From Microcebus murinus (Eukaryota > Chordata > Mammalia > Primates > Cheirogaleidae): a stretch of 64,000 nucleotides of DNA. This document shows, one piece after another, positions 55,981 through 64,000 of this stretch. The stretch lies in the NCBI RefSeq assembly GCF_040939455.1, contig NC_134110.1, positions 442,001 through 506,000 on the forward strand. The letters run 5' to 3'. The notes beneath the pieces are model-generated. The model was not told the DNA's origin. It was given only the letters and a program-made list of their open reading frames with translations, and did not search any database. Numbering within the stretch: position 1 is the first letter of the stretch; the number at the start of each line of letters is the position of its first letter. The translations under genes and the position numbers were made by a program.

Positions 55981-56728
55981 TTTTTTTTTTCACTTTTTAA
56001 AAAAATTTTCATTCTTTTTAATTTCAGTGTATTATAGGGATACAACGCTTTGCTCACATGAATTGCCTTTGCCCCGCCCCAGTCAGAGCTTCAAGCGTGT
56101 CCACCCCCCAGACGGTGCACACGGCACCCGTTAATTAGGTGTGAGTATTCCCGTCCCCTCCTCCCCCCTCCCATCTTCCCTGACACCTGATGAATGTCAC
56201 CACTCTATGTGCACGTAAGTGTTGGTCAGTTAGTACCTATTTGCTGGTGAGTCCATGTGCTGCTTGTTTTCCCATTCTTGGGACACTTCACTTAGTAGAA
56301 TGGGCTCCAGCTCCATCCAGGAAAATACAAGAGGTGCTAGATCACCGTTGTTTCTTATAGCTGAGTAGAACTCCGTGGCATACGTAGACCACATTGTATT
56401 AATCCACTCATGTATTGATGGGCACTTGGGTTGTTTCCACATCTTTGCAATTGTGAACTGTGCTGCTATAAACATTTGAGTGCAGGTGTCTTTTTTATAG
56501 AGTGTCTTTTGTTCTTCTGGGTAGATGCCCAGTAATGGGATTGCTGGATAAAATGGTAAATCTACTTGTAGCTCTTTAAGGTATCTCCATATTGCTTTCC
56601 ACAGAGGTTGAACTAGTTTTCAGTCCCACCAGCAGTGTAGGGGTGTTCCTGTCTCTCCCCGCATCCACGCCAGCGTTTGTTGTTTTGGGATTTTTGATAA
56701 AGGCCATTCTCACTGGAGTTAAGTGAGA
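55981..56728 (-). mobile_element. L1 3' end with ORF2 C-terminus, antisense
   Basis: Read on the minus strand it encodes the L1 ORF2 C-terminal text (KCPSIHEWINTMWSTYATEF, ILLSEVSQEWENKQHM), then the 3' UTR with the 'GACGGTGCACACGG' region and an A-rich tail. It is 5'-truncated and frame-broken. It parallels the sense copy at 59,985 but is more diverged. Confidence 0.9.
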
Positions 56729-58435
56729 AGTCTATAAGTGTTTCTGTTATGTCAGATTCCCTTTGATTTTCTTTGAGATTCTCCAGGGAAGATCTCAATT
56801 GCTTCTGATTACTTTTGCAGAGAGATTTTTCTTTTGTTTTTTTGCCTAAACGGTTCCAGCCTGGGACCACATGGATTCCTGTCATTTTTTCAGAGGAAAG
56901 AGATGTACAGGAATGCTAACCATGGCTCGTTCAGGACGGTAGTTTTGCATGATACTTTTATTTCCTTCTTTCTATTTTCCCATACTTTACCTATTTTTCT
57001 CCATCACAACCGTGTTACTTTTGTAAGAAGGGAGCACTTGCTTTCCGAGTTCTCCTGTCTGTGAGCAGCAGTGGGCAGCTGCCTGACTCATCGCGGTCCC
57101 GGCAGCGGTGACCCTGCCTGGCTCTGGCTCTGTCCCCCAGCTCTGTCCGAGCTTCCTGTCCCTCCCCAGTGCTCGGCAGCTGCCTGGGGGGTCCGGTCTC
57201 CACTCCGTCTCCCCTCCCCTCCTCCAAGTGGGGTTTGAGCCCATCTGGCTTGTGCACGTGAAGTCTTTGTTTTGCTTTCCATTCTAAACGTTGTAAGAAT
57301 CCACCATAATTCATCAGCCGAGACTACTCTTCGGGGTGTCAGAAGCGGTAGCTCCGGCTGCTACCTCAGGTGACCCGTTCTCTGGTTTGCCCGGGACGGA
57401 GAGGGTCCTCGGGACACCGTGCACGCCGGTGCTAAAACCGTGGACGTCCCTGGCAGATCAGGATGAGCTGGTCGCTGCTGCCGCTGCAGGAGCCAAGCAC
57501 ACACTTTCACCCCACTGTGCCCGCGACCCGAGCTCAGCCGTGACGGGGGCCTGTTTCTCCTCCCTCTCTTAGACTCCGGCTCTCCCCGCGGCAGGGGCAG
57601 GACGTGCCCATTTCCCTCCAAGATCGCTACGGAACCAGATCAAAGTGCAGGCACCGCCCCGCACGTTTGCCGTCCTGGAGGGAGGGACTGAGAGGTCAGG
57701 AGGGGGGACGGAGGGTCCTCGGAGCACGGTGACTCGGCCGGCTGCACCCTGCCCACGCTACCCGCCAAGAAATGCCGCCCACAGGTGGCATCCCGGAGGG
57801 GCTGGGAGGGCTCTCCTGTGTCCAATCCTGCCCCTGCGGTGCCCCCCCCGCCCCCGTCCCTTGCAAACCTGGGCTGCGTCTCCCCAAACAGGGCCCATCT
57901 TCTCCCCCCTCCCCATTCCTGGAAATTTGCGTATCCTGAACCTCCTTAGGGAGAAGAGAGGGATTTCAGACGAGACCATTTTAAAGACGCAGGGCTCTCA
58001 CAGGACCCGAAGCAAGCGCAAGCTCACAGCTTCTAACTGGGTCAGCTAAACAAGGACGCTCCTTGGACGGGGCTGCTATTCTGAGCGTCTCCGAGGAACA
58101 CCGGTGATCATGCCTCACCCCCGGTGGAGCGGCTATTTGGGGACATTTATTTTTGCCGAGATATTCGCTGAGCATTTATATAAAGTCCTTCACATCTGAA
58201 AAGACAGTAAGAATTTCTGCAGGAGCCCCTGGGGGAGGCTGGGGAGACGGCAAATCACAACACTGCGCGTCTGGGAGTCTTGGGGACGCCCTCAGCTCCG
58301 TCCCTCGGGAGCAGGTGGCAGAGGAAGCCCAGAGACGGCAGCGCAGACTCCCCACCGCGATGCCTTCCCGGACAAACAGGGTCATGGCGGAGACATCCCG
58401 AGGGGTCTCACCCCCCCTTCTGTTCTGGAGGAAAT
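56729..58435. other. 1.7 kb unassigned sequence
   Basis: 56,729-57,060 is AT-rich and may continue the L1 or be another repeat. 57,060-58,120 is GC-rich with C-runs (57,844). At 58,150-58,200 ATATTCGCTGAGCATTTATA is L2/MIR-like. No gene is recognised. Confidence 0.35.
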
Positions 58436-58437
58436 TG

Positions 58438-58860
58438 CCGCGTTTCCCGGAAAATAAGCGCTACCCATGAAACAAGCCTGGCAGGATGTCTAAGCATGTG
58501 CACCATACAAGCCCCACCCCGAAAATAAGCCCTAGGGACGGGCGTGGCTGCGCAGCGCGTCTGCACAACCCCCCCCCCCCGTGCGTGTCGTCTCGGAGCG
58601 TGACAGAACACGAGCAGCCCTTCCCATCCGCCCCGTGAGAAATAAAGGAAATAGAGTCACAAGACATTCAGGATGGGATTCGGGGTCTGGAGAGTGAGGA
58701 TGATGTTCCAGAAGAAGACGACTTCACTCTATTTGAATCAATGTAGATGGTCGTACCGTACTTAAAAAAAAGAATAACACATCCCCTGAAAATAAGCCCC
58801 AGGGCGTCTTCTTGAGGAAAAATAAATATAAGACCCTGTCTTATTTGTGGGGAAACACGG
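58438..58860 (+). mobile_element. Tc1/mariner-like MITE, copy 2
   Basis: It has the same layout as copy 1 at 7,583: left end CCGCGTTTCCCGGAAAATAA, right end TTATTTGTGGGGAAACACGG, then TA. The left flanking dinucleotide is TG, one change from TA. From 58,648 to 58,746 the same 32-codon frame plus TAG is kept, with synonymous or single changes against copy 1. A C14 run lies at about 58,570. Confidence 0.85.
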
Positions 58861-58862
58861 TA

Positions 58863-59055
58863 GGCTTTTGGAGGTTTGGGTGTTTCCAGGTCTTGAGATT
58901 CGGTTTTGGGCCAGCTTGCCCAAGGTGGGTTCCAGCCACCCAGACCTCTGTCCTTGTGCCACCTGCCAGGTGTGGTCACTGTCACCAGCTTTTCCGGAAC
59001 AGTCGCCCCCGGCAGCTTGGGGTGTCAGGAAGGCAACGTGGTACCGCTAGGATCT
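58863..59055. other. Short unique sequence
   Basis: Single-copy sequence between the MITE and MER5-like debris. Nothing recognised. Confidence 0.35.
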
Positions 59056-59230
59056 TAGTTCCCGACCCCGTGTTAAAATCATCCGGGGATCTTTTGAGAC
59101 CCATCCACGCCTGGACTCTATCCCGCCTGACTCCACAATTGCTGAGGGTGGGACCCAGGTGTGGGGGGTTGTTTTTTTTTTAATAAACACTCCAGGTGGT
59201 TGTAGTTTTAGGACAACCTGCACCAGAATC
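59056..59230 (+). mobile_element. hAT-Charlie (MER5-group) element
   Basis: AAAATCATCCGGGGATCTTT, CACAATTGCTGAGGGTGGGA and AATAAACACTCCAGGTGGTT give the palindromic layout (ATCACCTGGGGAGCTTTT ... AGCTCCCCAGGTGATT) of MER5-group elements. Confidence 0.65.
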
Positions 59231-59425
59231 AGGGCTTTGGGACTCAGGGCCCTTCAGATGTTACTGTGCACAGGAGTCACCTAGAGATTCGTCGCGCTGA
59301 TCGGAAGGTCTGGTGAGGGGGCCGAGGTTTGCGTGTCTGACCAGCCCCCCAGTGATGCTGCTGGCATCGCACCTGGGGGCTCAGGATGCAGAGCGGCACA
59401 GGCGGGACTCGCTGCTGGGAACCCG
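59231..59425 (+). mobile_element. hAT-Charlie element, MER5A-like
   Basis: CACAGGAGTCACCTAGAGAT, GGTCTGGTGAGGGGGCCGAG and GTGATGCTGCTGGCATCGCA follow MER5A order. The terminal repeats are eroded. Confidence 0.6.
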
Positions 59426-59500
59426 GGGGTTTCTCTCATTGTCTACAACCTTAGATGGGCCTCGGGCTGTGGCTGCTCCGCCTATAAGAAATGTGACTTG

Positions 59501-59832
59501 GGCCGGGTGCGGTGGCTCACACCTGTGATCCTAGCACTCTGGGAGGCTGAGGTGGGAGGATCGCTCGAGGTCAGGAGTTTGAGACCAGCCTGAGCAAGAA
59601 TGAGACCCCGTCTCTACTAAAAATAGAAAGAAATTAATTGGACAACTAAAAATATATAGAAAAAGTCAGCCGGGCATGGTGGCGCATGCCTGTAGTCCCA
59701 GCTACTCGGGAGGCTGAGGCAGGAGGATCGCTTGAGCCCAGGAGTCTGAGGTTTCTGTGAGTGAGGCTGATGCCACGGCACTCTAGCTCAGGCAACAGAG
59801 TGAGACTCTGTCTCAAAAAAATAAAAATAAAA
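59501..59832 (+). mobile_element. Alu SINE, sense, 17-bp TSD
   Basis: A complete Alu with an (AATAAA)-type tail. ATAAGAAATGTGACTTG at 59,484-59,500 is repeated at 59,833-59,849 with one change (ATATGAC). Confidence 0.96.
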
Positions 59833-59984
59833 ATAAGAAATATGACTTGGCCCCGGCCTCTGCTCAGGGCGCTCCGAGCTCAGCCTTTCTACAACTCGGG
59901 GGATTCTGAGCAGTGAGTTGGAGCCGGCTTGTAACAGCTTGCGAGAACTGACTGTTAAGATCGCTGGTGCTTTGCCAGCCTGTT

Positions 59985-60632
59985 GTCAAACACGGCCACA
60001 ATTTAAAATTACTGGACTGCAAACTAGTTCAACCTCTGTGGAAAGCAACATGGAGATACCTTAAAGCGATACAAGTGGATCTACCATTTGATCCAGCAAT
60101 CCCATTGCTGGGCATCTACCCAAATGATCCAGTGACACTCTACAAAAAAGACACCTGCACTCGAATGTTTATAGCAGCACAGTTCATAATTGCAAGGCTG
60201 TGGAAACAGCCCAAGTGCCCATCAATCCAAGAATGGATTAATAAAATGTGTTATATGTATACCATGGAGTGCTATTCAGCTCTAAGAAACAACGGCGATA
60301 TAGCACATCTTATATTTTCCTGGTTAGAGCTGGAACACATACTACTAAGTGAAGTATCCCAAGAATGGAGAAACAAGCACCACATATACTCACCAGCAAA
60401 CTGGTATTAACTGAGCAGCACCTAAGTGGTCACACAGGTACTACAGTAATAGGGTATAGGGCAGGGGGGAGGGGGGAGGGGGGCGGGTATATACATACAT
60501 AATGAGTGAGATGTGCATCATCTGGGGGATGGTCATGCTGGAGACTCAGACTTGTGGGGGGAGGGGGGAAAGGGCATTTATTGAAACCTTAAAATCTGTA
60601 CCCCCATAATATGCCGAAACAAAAAAAAAGTA
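59985..60632 (+). mobile_element. L1 3' end with open ORF2 C-terminus
   Basis: From 59,985 to 60,410 the frame reads the ORF2 C-terminal region without a stop (FDPAIPLLGIYPNDPVTLYK, MFIAAQFIIARLWKQPKCPS, ILLSEVSQEWRNKHHIYSP) and ends at TAA after about 140 codons. The 3' UTR follows, with a G-rich polypurine tract (60,462-60,488, potential G-quadruplex), GAGTGAGATGTGCATCATCT, and CCCCCATAATATGCCGAAAC plus A-tail. It is 5'-truncated and so inactive, but the intact frame means it is young. Confidence 0.95.
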
Positions 60633-60821
60633 ACAGAATGGTAAATAGTACTAACATTAATAAGAATGGACAATTTTGTTTACAAGAGTAATAACACTTT
60701 CATCCAAAGCCATGTCCTCAGTAACCTAGTGTGCATTCTTTACCTACTGGATCTTTTCTGAATTTGCTGGTTTACATGATTACTATTAAAAATGGCAAAT
60801 GGAGAAAAAAAAATAAAATTA

Positions 60822-60960
60822 CTGGCTGGGTGTGGCGGCTCATGCCTGTAACCCCAGAACTCTGGGCGGCTGCAAGGGGAGGATCGCTTGAGGCCAGAAG
60901 TTCAGGACCTGCCTGGGCAACACAGTGAGACCCCATCCGTACAAAAGGAGTTTTTTAAAA
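60822..60960 (+). mobile_element. Alu-like monomer (FLAM type)
   Basis: GGCTGGGTGTGGCGGCTCAT through GGCAACACAGTGAGACCCCA, followed directly by an A-rich stretch, is a single left monomer without a right arm. This is the layout of fossil Alu monomers that predate dimeric Alu. Confidence 0.8.
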
Positions 60961-61424
60961 ATCATAAAATTGTTATGTGAACTCAAAGTTAAATAAATTG
61001 TATTAAAAACAAGGTGATAAATACTCAAAGCTCACCCTTTCCTAATTATTTCATGCATTTTACTATTGTATAGGCTCTCAAGGCTTTTAGGCCTATCATA
61101 CCGATGTGGTTGGGACACCATGTACAGTTTGCAACTCCTCTCAGCTCCACACTCGGGGAGGTTCCTCAGGAGGCTGAAATGAACCGGGATGAAAGAATCT
61201 ACATCGAGAATCAGCAAGTGCAACAGATCGGAGCTGGATTATTGCCTTGTTGGCTGTCTACACTTAAGAGGTAAGATGTCATGGCCCGAAGAAGGCAGAT
61301 CGGGTCACGTAGCCCAGACCCAGTAAATTTTTGCTGACAAAGTGAATTCAAGCATCCTGGGAGACTGTAACAGTTTAATTTGAATGCTAAGAGATCAGGC
61401 AGACAAATACAACTAACACATATA
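60961..61424. other. Unique AT-rich sequence
   Basis: About 460 bp with no recognisable gene or repeat. Confidence 0.35.
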
Positions 61425-61665
61425 TCATGTTCATTCCCTACTACCAGACACTGCACTAAGCATTCCATAAGTATCGACTCAGCGGCCTTCCATCCCAGCT
61501 CTACCAAGTAGATGCTATTGTTAATCTAATTTTATGGAGGGGGAAACTGAGGCACAGAGAAGTTTAGTGTCTCGCCAGAGATTTCATAGCTGGTAAGTTG
61601 GTTGAGTTGGGATGTAAACACAGGTGGTCTGATTCCAGAGTCTGTGCTTTTAAGCAGCACGGTGT
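61425..61665 (-). mobile_element. MIR SINE, antisense, nearly full length
   Basis: CACTGCACTAAGCATTCCAT, GGGGGAAACTGAGGCACAGA, AGATTTCATAGCTGGTAAGT and TCTGATTCCAGAGTCTGTGC follow the reverse MIR consensus for about 240 bp, making it the best-preserved MIR in the window. Confidence 0.9.
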
Positions 61666-61869
61666 TCTGCCTTCCTGAACAAAGTACGGATATACAGGGT
61701 GCAATGTGCAGTTAACTTCGCAGGGATACTTGTATTGTGTGTATCCAGAAACACGAAATGCACATTTCTTTTTTCCTTCGTTGAGTATGAGGGAAAATGC
61801 TCATTGAGTATTTTTTAATTGGCTGTAAAATAGGCCACAACATGGAAATGATATAAATCATATAATTCA

Positions 61870-62500
61870 ACCACAGCAAAACAACATTAGACATAAACAC
61901 CAAAAATAATGGGCACAATAATGTCAGGAATGAAAAGGGGAAATAAGAACAGACTTAAAGGCAATGAAAAAGTTATAAGGGGCATAATTTGTAACTTTAT
62001 GCCCATACATTTGAAGATGTAAATAAAATGAAATATTATCTGGGCAAATGTAAATTACTGAAAATTGACTCTAAGAGTCAGAAAATGAATCCTCCAATAA
62101 TCATCAAAGAATTTGGAAAGACAGTCAAAGCTCTATCCTTCTAATAGCCATCCAGCCCAGATGGTTTTATGGGTGTGTTCTATTAACCCTCAATGAACAG
62201 GCAGTTATTTGATAATTTAAATATTCTGCAGTGTAGGAAAAACCAGAATGCTTCCAAAATCATTCTAGAAGGTTAACACCTCATACCAAAGCTGAATAAG
62301 AACCCCACTATCTCGTAAAAAGGAAAAAACACAATTTATTATTATAGATGGAATAAATTCCACCTTCACATAAATAAATGATACCAGTCCAACAGTGCAT
62401 TTGTATAAAAGAACATACATTAAGTAAATATGGGGCTTGTTTGGGATATATAAAGTATTCTCGTTCAAGGTGGCGTTTCAAATCAGTAAGAGAAGAAAGG
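61870..62500 (+). mobile_element. Decayed L1 ORF2 fragment
   Basis: GTAACTTTATGCCCATACAT, AAATTACTGAAAATTGACTC and CCATCCAGCCCAGATGGTTT follow L1 ORF2 order (the 'LYANKFEN' to 'PGPDGF' segment) with many indels. Confidence 0.75.
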
Positions 62501-62823
62501 GCTTCTCAGAATTGGTATTAGGGAAGTTGGCCTCTCACTGTTGTCAGAGCCTTATCTTACCCTACTCACTGATGTGCTTTCCAGATGAATTCATGATATA
62601 AACAACAGCACAGCTGTAAACTACCAGGACATTTAGGGAGCTACTCTGGGGTAGGAAACCTCCCTAAGGAAGGTGGGAAATCTAGAAGCCCTCAAAGATA
62701 AGAGTTGCAGATTTGAACACATACACCTTGAAACTTTTAATGGAAAAACCTCACAGACAGTTGCAGTTATTACAAATAATGAGCTACTGCATGGAGACAT
62801 TTCCATAAGTGATATTATGGAAA
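62501..62823. other. AT-rich sequence, possibly more L1
   Basis: TTAATGGAAAAACCTCACAG and similar phrases suggest continuing LINE debris. Not assigned. Confidence 0.35.
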
Positions 62824-62831
62824 CACTAAAT

Positions 62832-63024
62832 CGGGCGTACTCAAACTACGGCCCGCTGGCCGCATGCAGGTGTTTTTGCCTGTTTGTTTTTTTACTTCAA
62901 AATAAGATATGTGCACTGTGCATAGGAATTTGTTCATAGTTTTTTTTTAAACTATATTCCGGCTCTCCAATGGTCTGAGGGACAGTGAACTGGTCCCCTG
63001 TTTAAAAAGTTTGAGGACCCCCTG
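62832..63024 (-). mobile_element. hAT-type MITE with perfect 8-bp TSD, copy 3
   Basis: Its interior is that of the 8,700 copy (TTTTTACTTCAAAATAAGAT, AGGAATTTGTTCATAGTTTT). CACTAAAT flanks it at 62,824-62,831 and 63,025-63,032 without mismatch. No coding capacity. Confidence 0.93.
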
Positions 63025-63149
63025 CACTAAATGATCAAGGCAAATTACAGAATGACATTTTTGCTTTTAAAAGAGCAAGAAAGTTGATCATCCTCCAGCG
63101 AGTTTGATTTTAAAAATTGGGGGTGGGGTGGTGGAAAATGCATATAAAC

Positions 63150-63215
63150 TATAACAGGAATGAAAAGGAGATAGGGAACAGTATCAGAGGAAGATGAAAA
63201 AGAACCATAAGGCAG

Positions 63216-63251
<36 letters not shown>

Positions 63252-63375
63252 GTAATATTTGTAACCTTGTGCCAGAAAATTTGAAAATATACAATGGACA
63301 TTTTTCTATGGACAATTTTCTATGAAAATATAAATGACTAAAATTGACTCAAGAAGAAGTAGGCAGATTTTTTAT
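63150..63375 (+). mobile_element. Second decayed L1 ORF2 fragment with (AT)n
   Basis: GTAACCTTGTGCCAGAAAAT, TTTGAAAATATACAATGGAC and AAATTGACTCAAGAAGAAGT correspond to the same ORF2 segment seen at about 61,985-62,075. An (AT)n tract at 63,215-63,251 lies inside. Confidence 0.7.
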
Positions 63376-64000
63376 AGGACAAACAGAAGCCCTGTGTACA
63401 CACACAGGGATCTAGCTAAAAAATGCAGGTTACCTCTGGGAACCCGACTAGGGTGCAAAGGGCACTGCAGCAGGGAAGAAGGGGGCGCTCACTTTCTAAA
63501 TATAATGCCAGGTGCTTTCAATCCTATATGACACCCATGAACTCCTTTGTAAAAAGGAAACAAAAATTGCTGGCGAATAACTCTACGGGAAGTGCCGGGA
63601 ATAGGTGGGAGGTGATGAAATCCAACGGGGTCCCTGAGGACCAGCTCTGATAGTCAGATGGCCCCCAAGTCTGGGAGCACGTCCACACCCTCTTCCCTCC
63701 CTCTCCTTACGTTGCAGGCAGACACCCCGAGATCCCAAGGTGTACATGCAGGAAACCTGAGGAAGGCAGCGCCGCAGAAAGAACAGAGAAGACACGAGTT
63801 CGAATCCCGCCACTGTCTGAGACTGGCAGTGTCAGACTTTGGGAGCATCCGCTGGCTGCTCTGGACCCCACGCGGCACCGCGCCCACCCTAGGGGGGCTC
63901 TAGGAGGCTCCTTCCAAGTTGTGGCGACATTCCAGACCCACAAGCTGGGGGCGAGGGGCAGGGGCGGCTGCAGGTAGCACTTCCCGCCCCTGAGGTGCCT
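63376..64000. other. Unique sequence, possible MIR phrase
   Basis: Mixed composition, becoming GC-rich. At 63,797 GAGTTCGAATCCCGCCACTG has a Pol III B-box look and fits MIR better than a tRNA, because no A-box or cloverleaf can be formed around it. No gene. Confidence 0.35.

Noticed and set aside
59967..60410. A 147-codon ORF as a host gene
   Set aside because: It is the L1 ORF2 C-terminus followed by the L1 3' UTR and A-tail, so it is a mobile-element fragment.
63770..63840. tRNA gene suggested by a GTTCGAATCCC B-box-like motif
   Set aside because: No A-box, anticodon stem or acceptor stem can be paired around it. A MIR-derived phrase is more likely.

Overview
This window looks like nuclear DNA of a strepsirrhine primate, most probably a lemur. 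The main evidence is 19 Alu-class insertions. The full-length ones carry a lemur-type middle segment (TAGTTGGCCAATTAATTTC, or TAGTTGTCCAGCTAATTTC, when read on the antisense strand). L1 3' ends finish in ACCCCCATAATATGCCGAAA just before the A-tail. Old mammalian repeats (MIR, L2-like, MaLR LTRs, MER3/MER5/MER20-like hAT elements) are also present, along with lineage-specific DNA-transposon MITEs. The genus cannot be settled from the sequence alone.

I find no protein-coding gene that I can support. The long open frames coincide with tandem repeats. They are open in several frames and on both strands because the unit lengths (15, 18, 27, 36 bp) are multiples of three, or because the repeat lacks stop triplets. 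The best non-repeat candidate is an unrecognised 80-codon ORF at 45,811-46,053 with a TATAAAAG 42 bp upstream.

Layout: 1-24,780 is GC- and CpG-rich and mostly unique, with minisatellites of 11, 15, 20, 11 and 15 bp units, a 0.94-kb G/T-only array, and a short interstitial telomeric tract (TTAGGG/TCAGGG) at 11,661. 24,780-26,320 is AT-richer and L1-like. 26,322-30,641 is a 4.3-kb array of 49-bp units carrying cAMP-response-element palindromes and a 1,275-bp higher-order repeat. 32,446-33,365 is a (TTCA)n array. 34,803-36,610 is an 18-bp array of about 100 copies. 36,800-44,150 is AT-richer and dense in Alu, L1, MaLR and MER elements. 44,150-55,900 returns to GC-rich sequence with a TGTGCA array, a 36-bp array that grew out of a MIR tail, several nested Alus, a CpG-rich block and a 27-bp array. 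55,900-64,000 is mostly L1 and DNA-transposon debris.

Tandem arrays make up about 11 kb (roughly one sixth) of the window by my hand count. With the GC content and the telomere-like tract, this fits a subtelomeric or other recombination-prone chromosome-end region. The most interesting signals are (i) the 49-bp CRE array and its higher-order structure, (ii) several unrelated arrays sharing a CAGGTR core that is also a consensus 5' splice-donor or E-box motif, (iii) two arrays whose seeds can be seen (a MIR tail and an L2/MIR-type end), and (iv) two MITE families with clean target-site duplications, one keeping an in-frame acidic remnant of a presumed transposase C-terminus.
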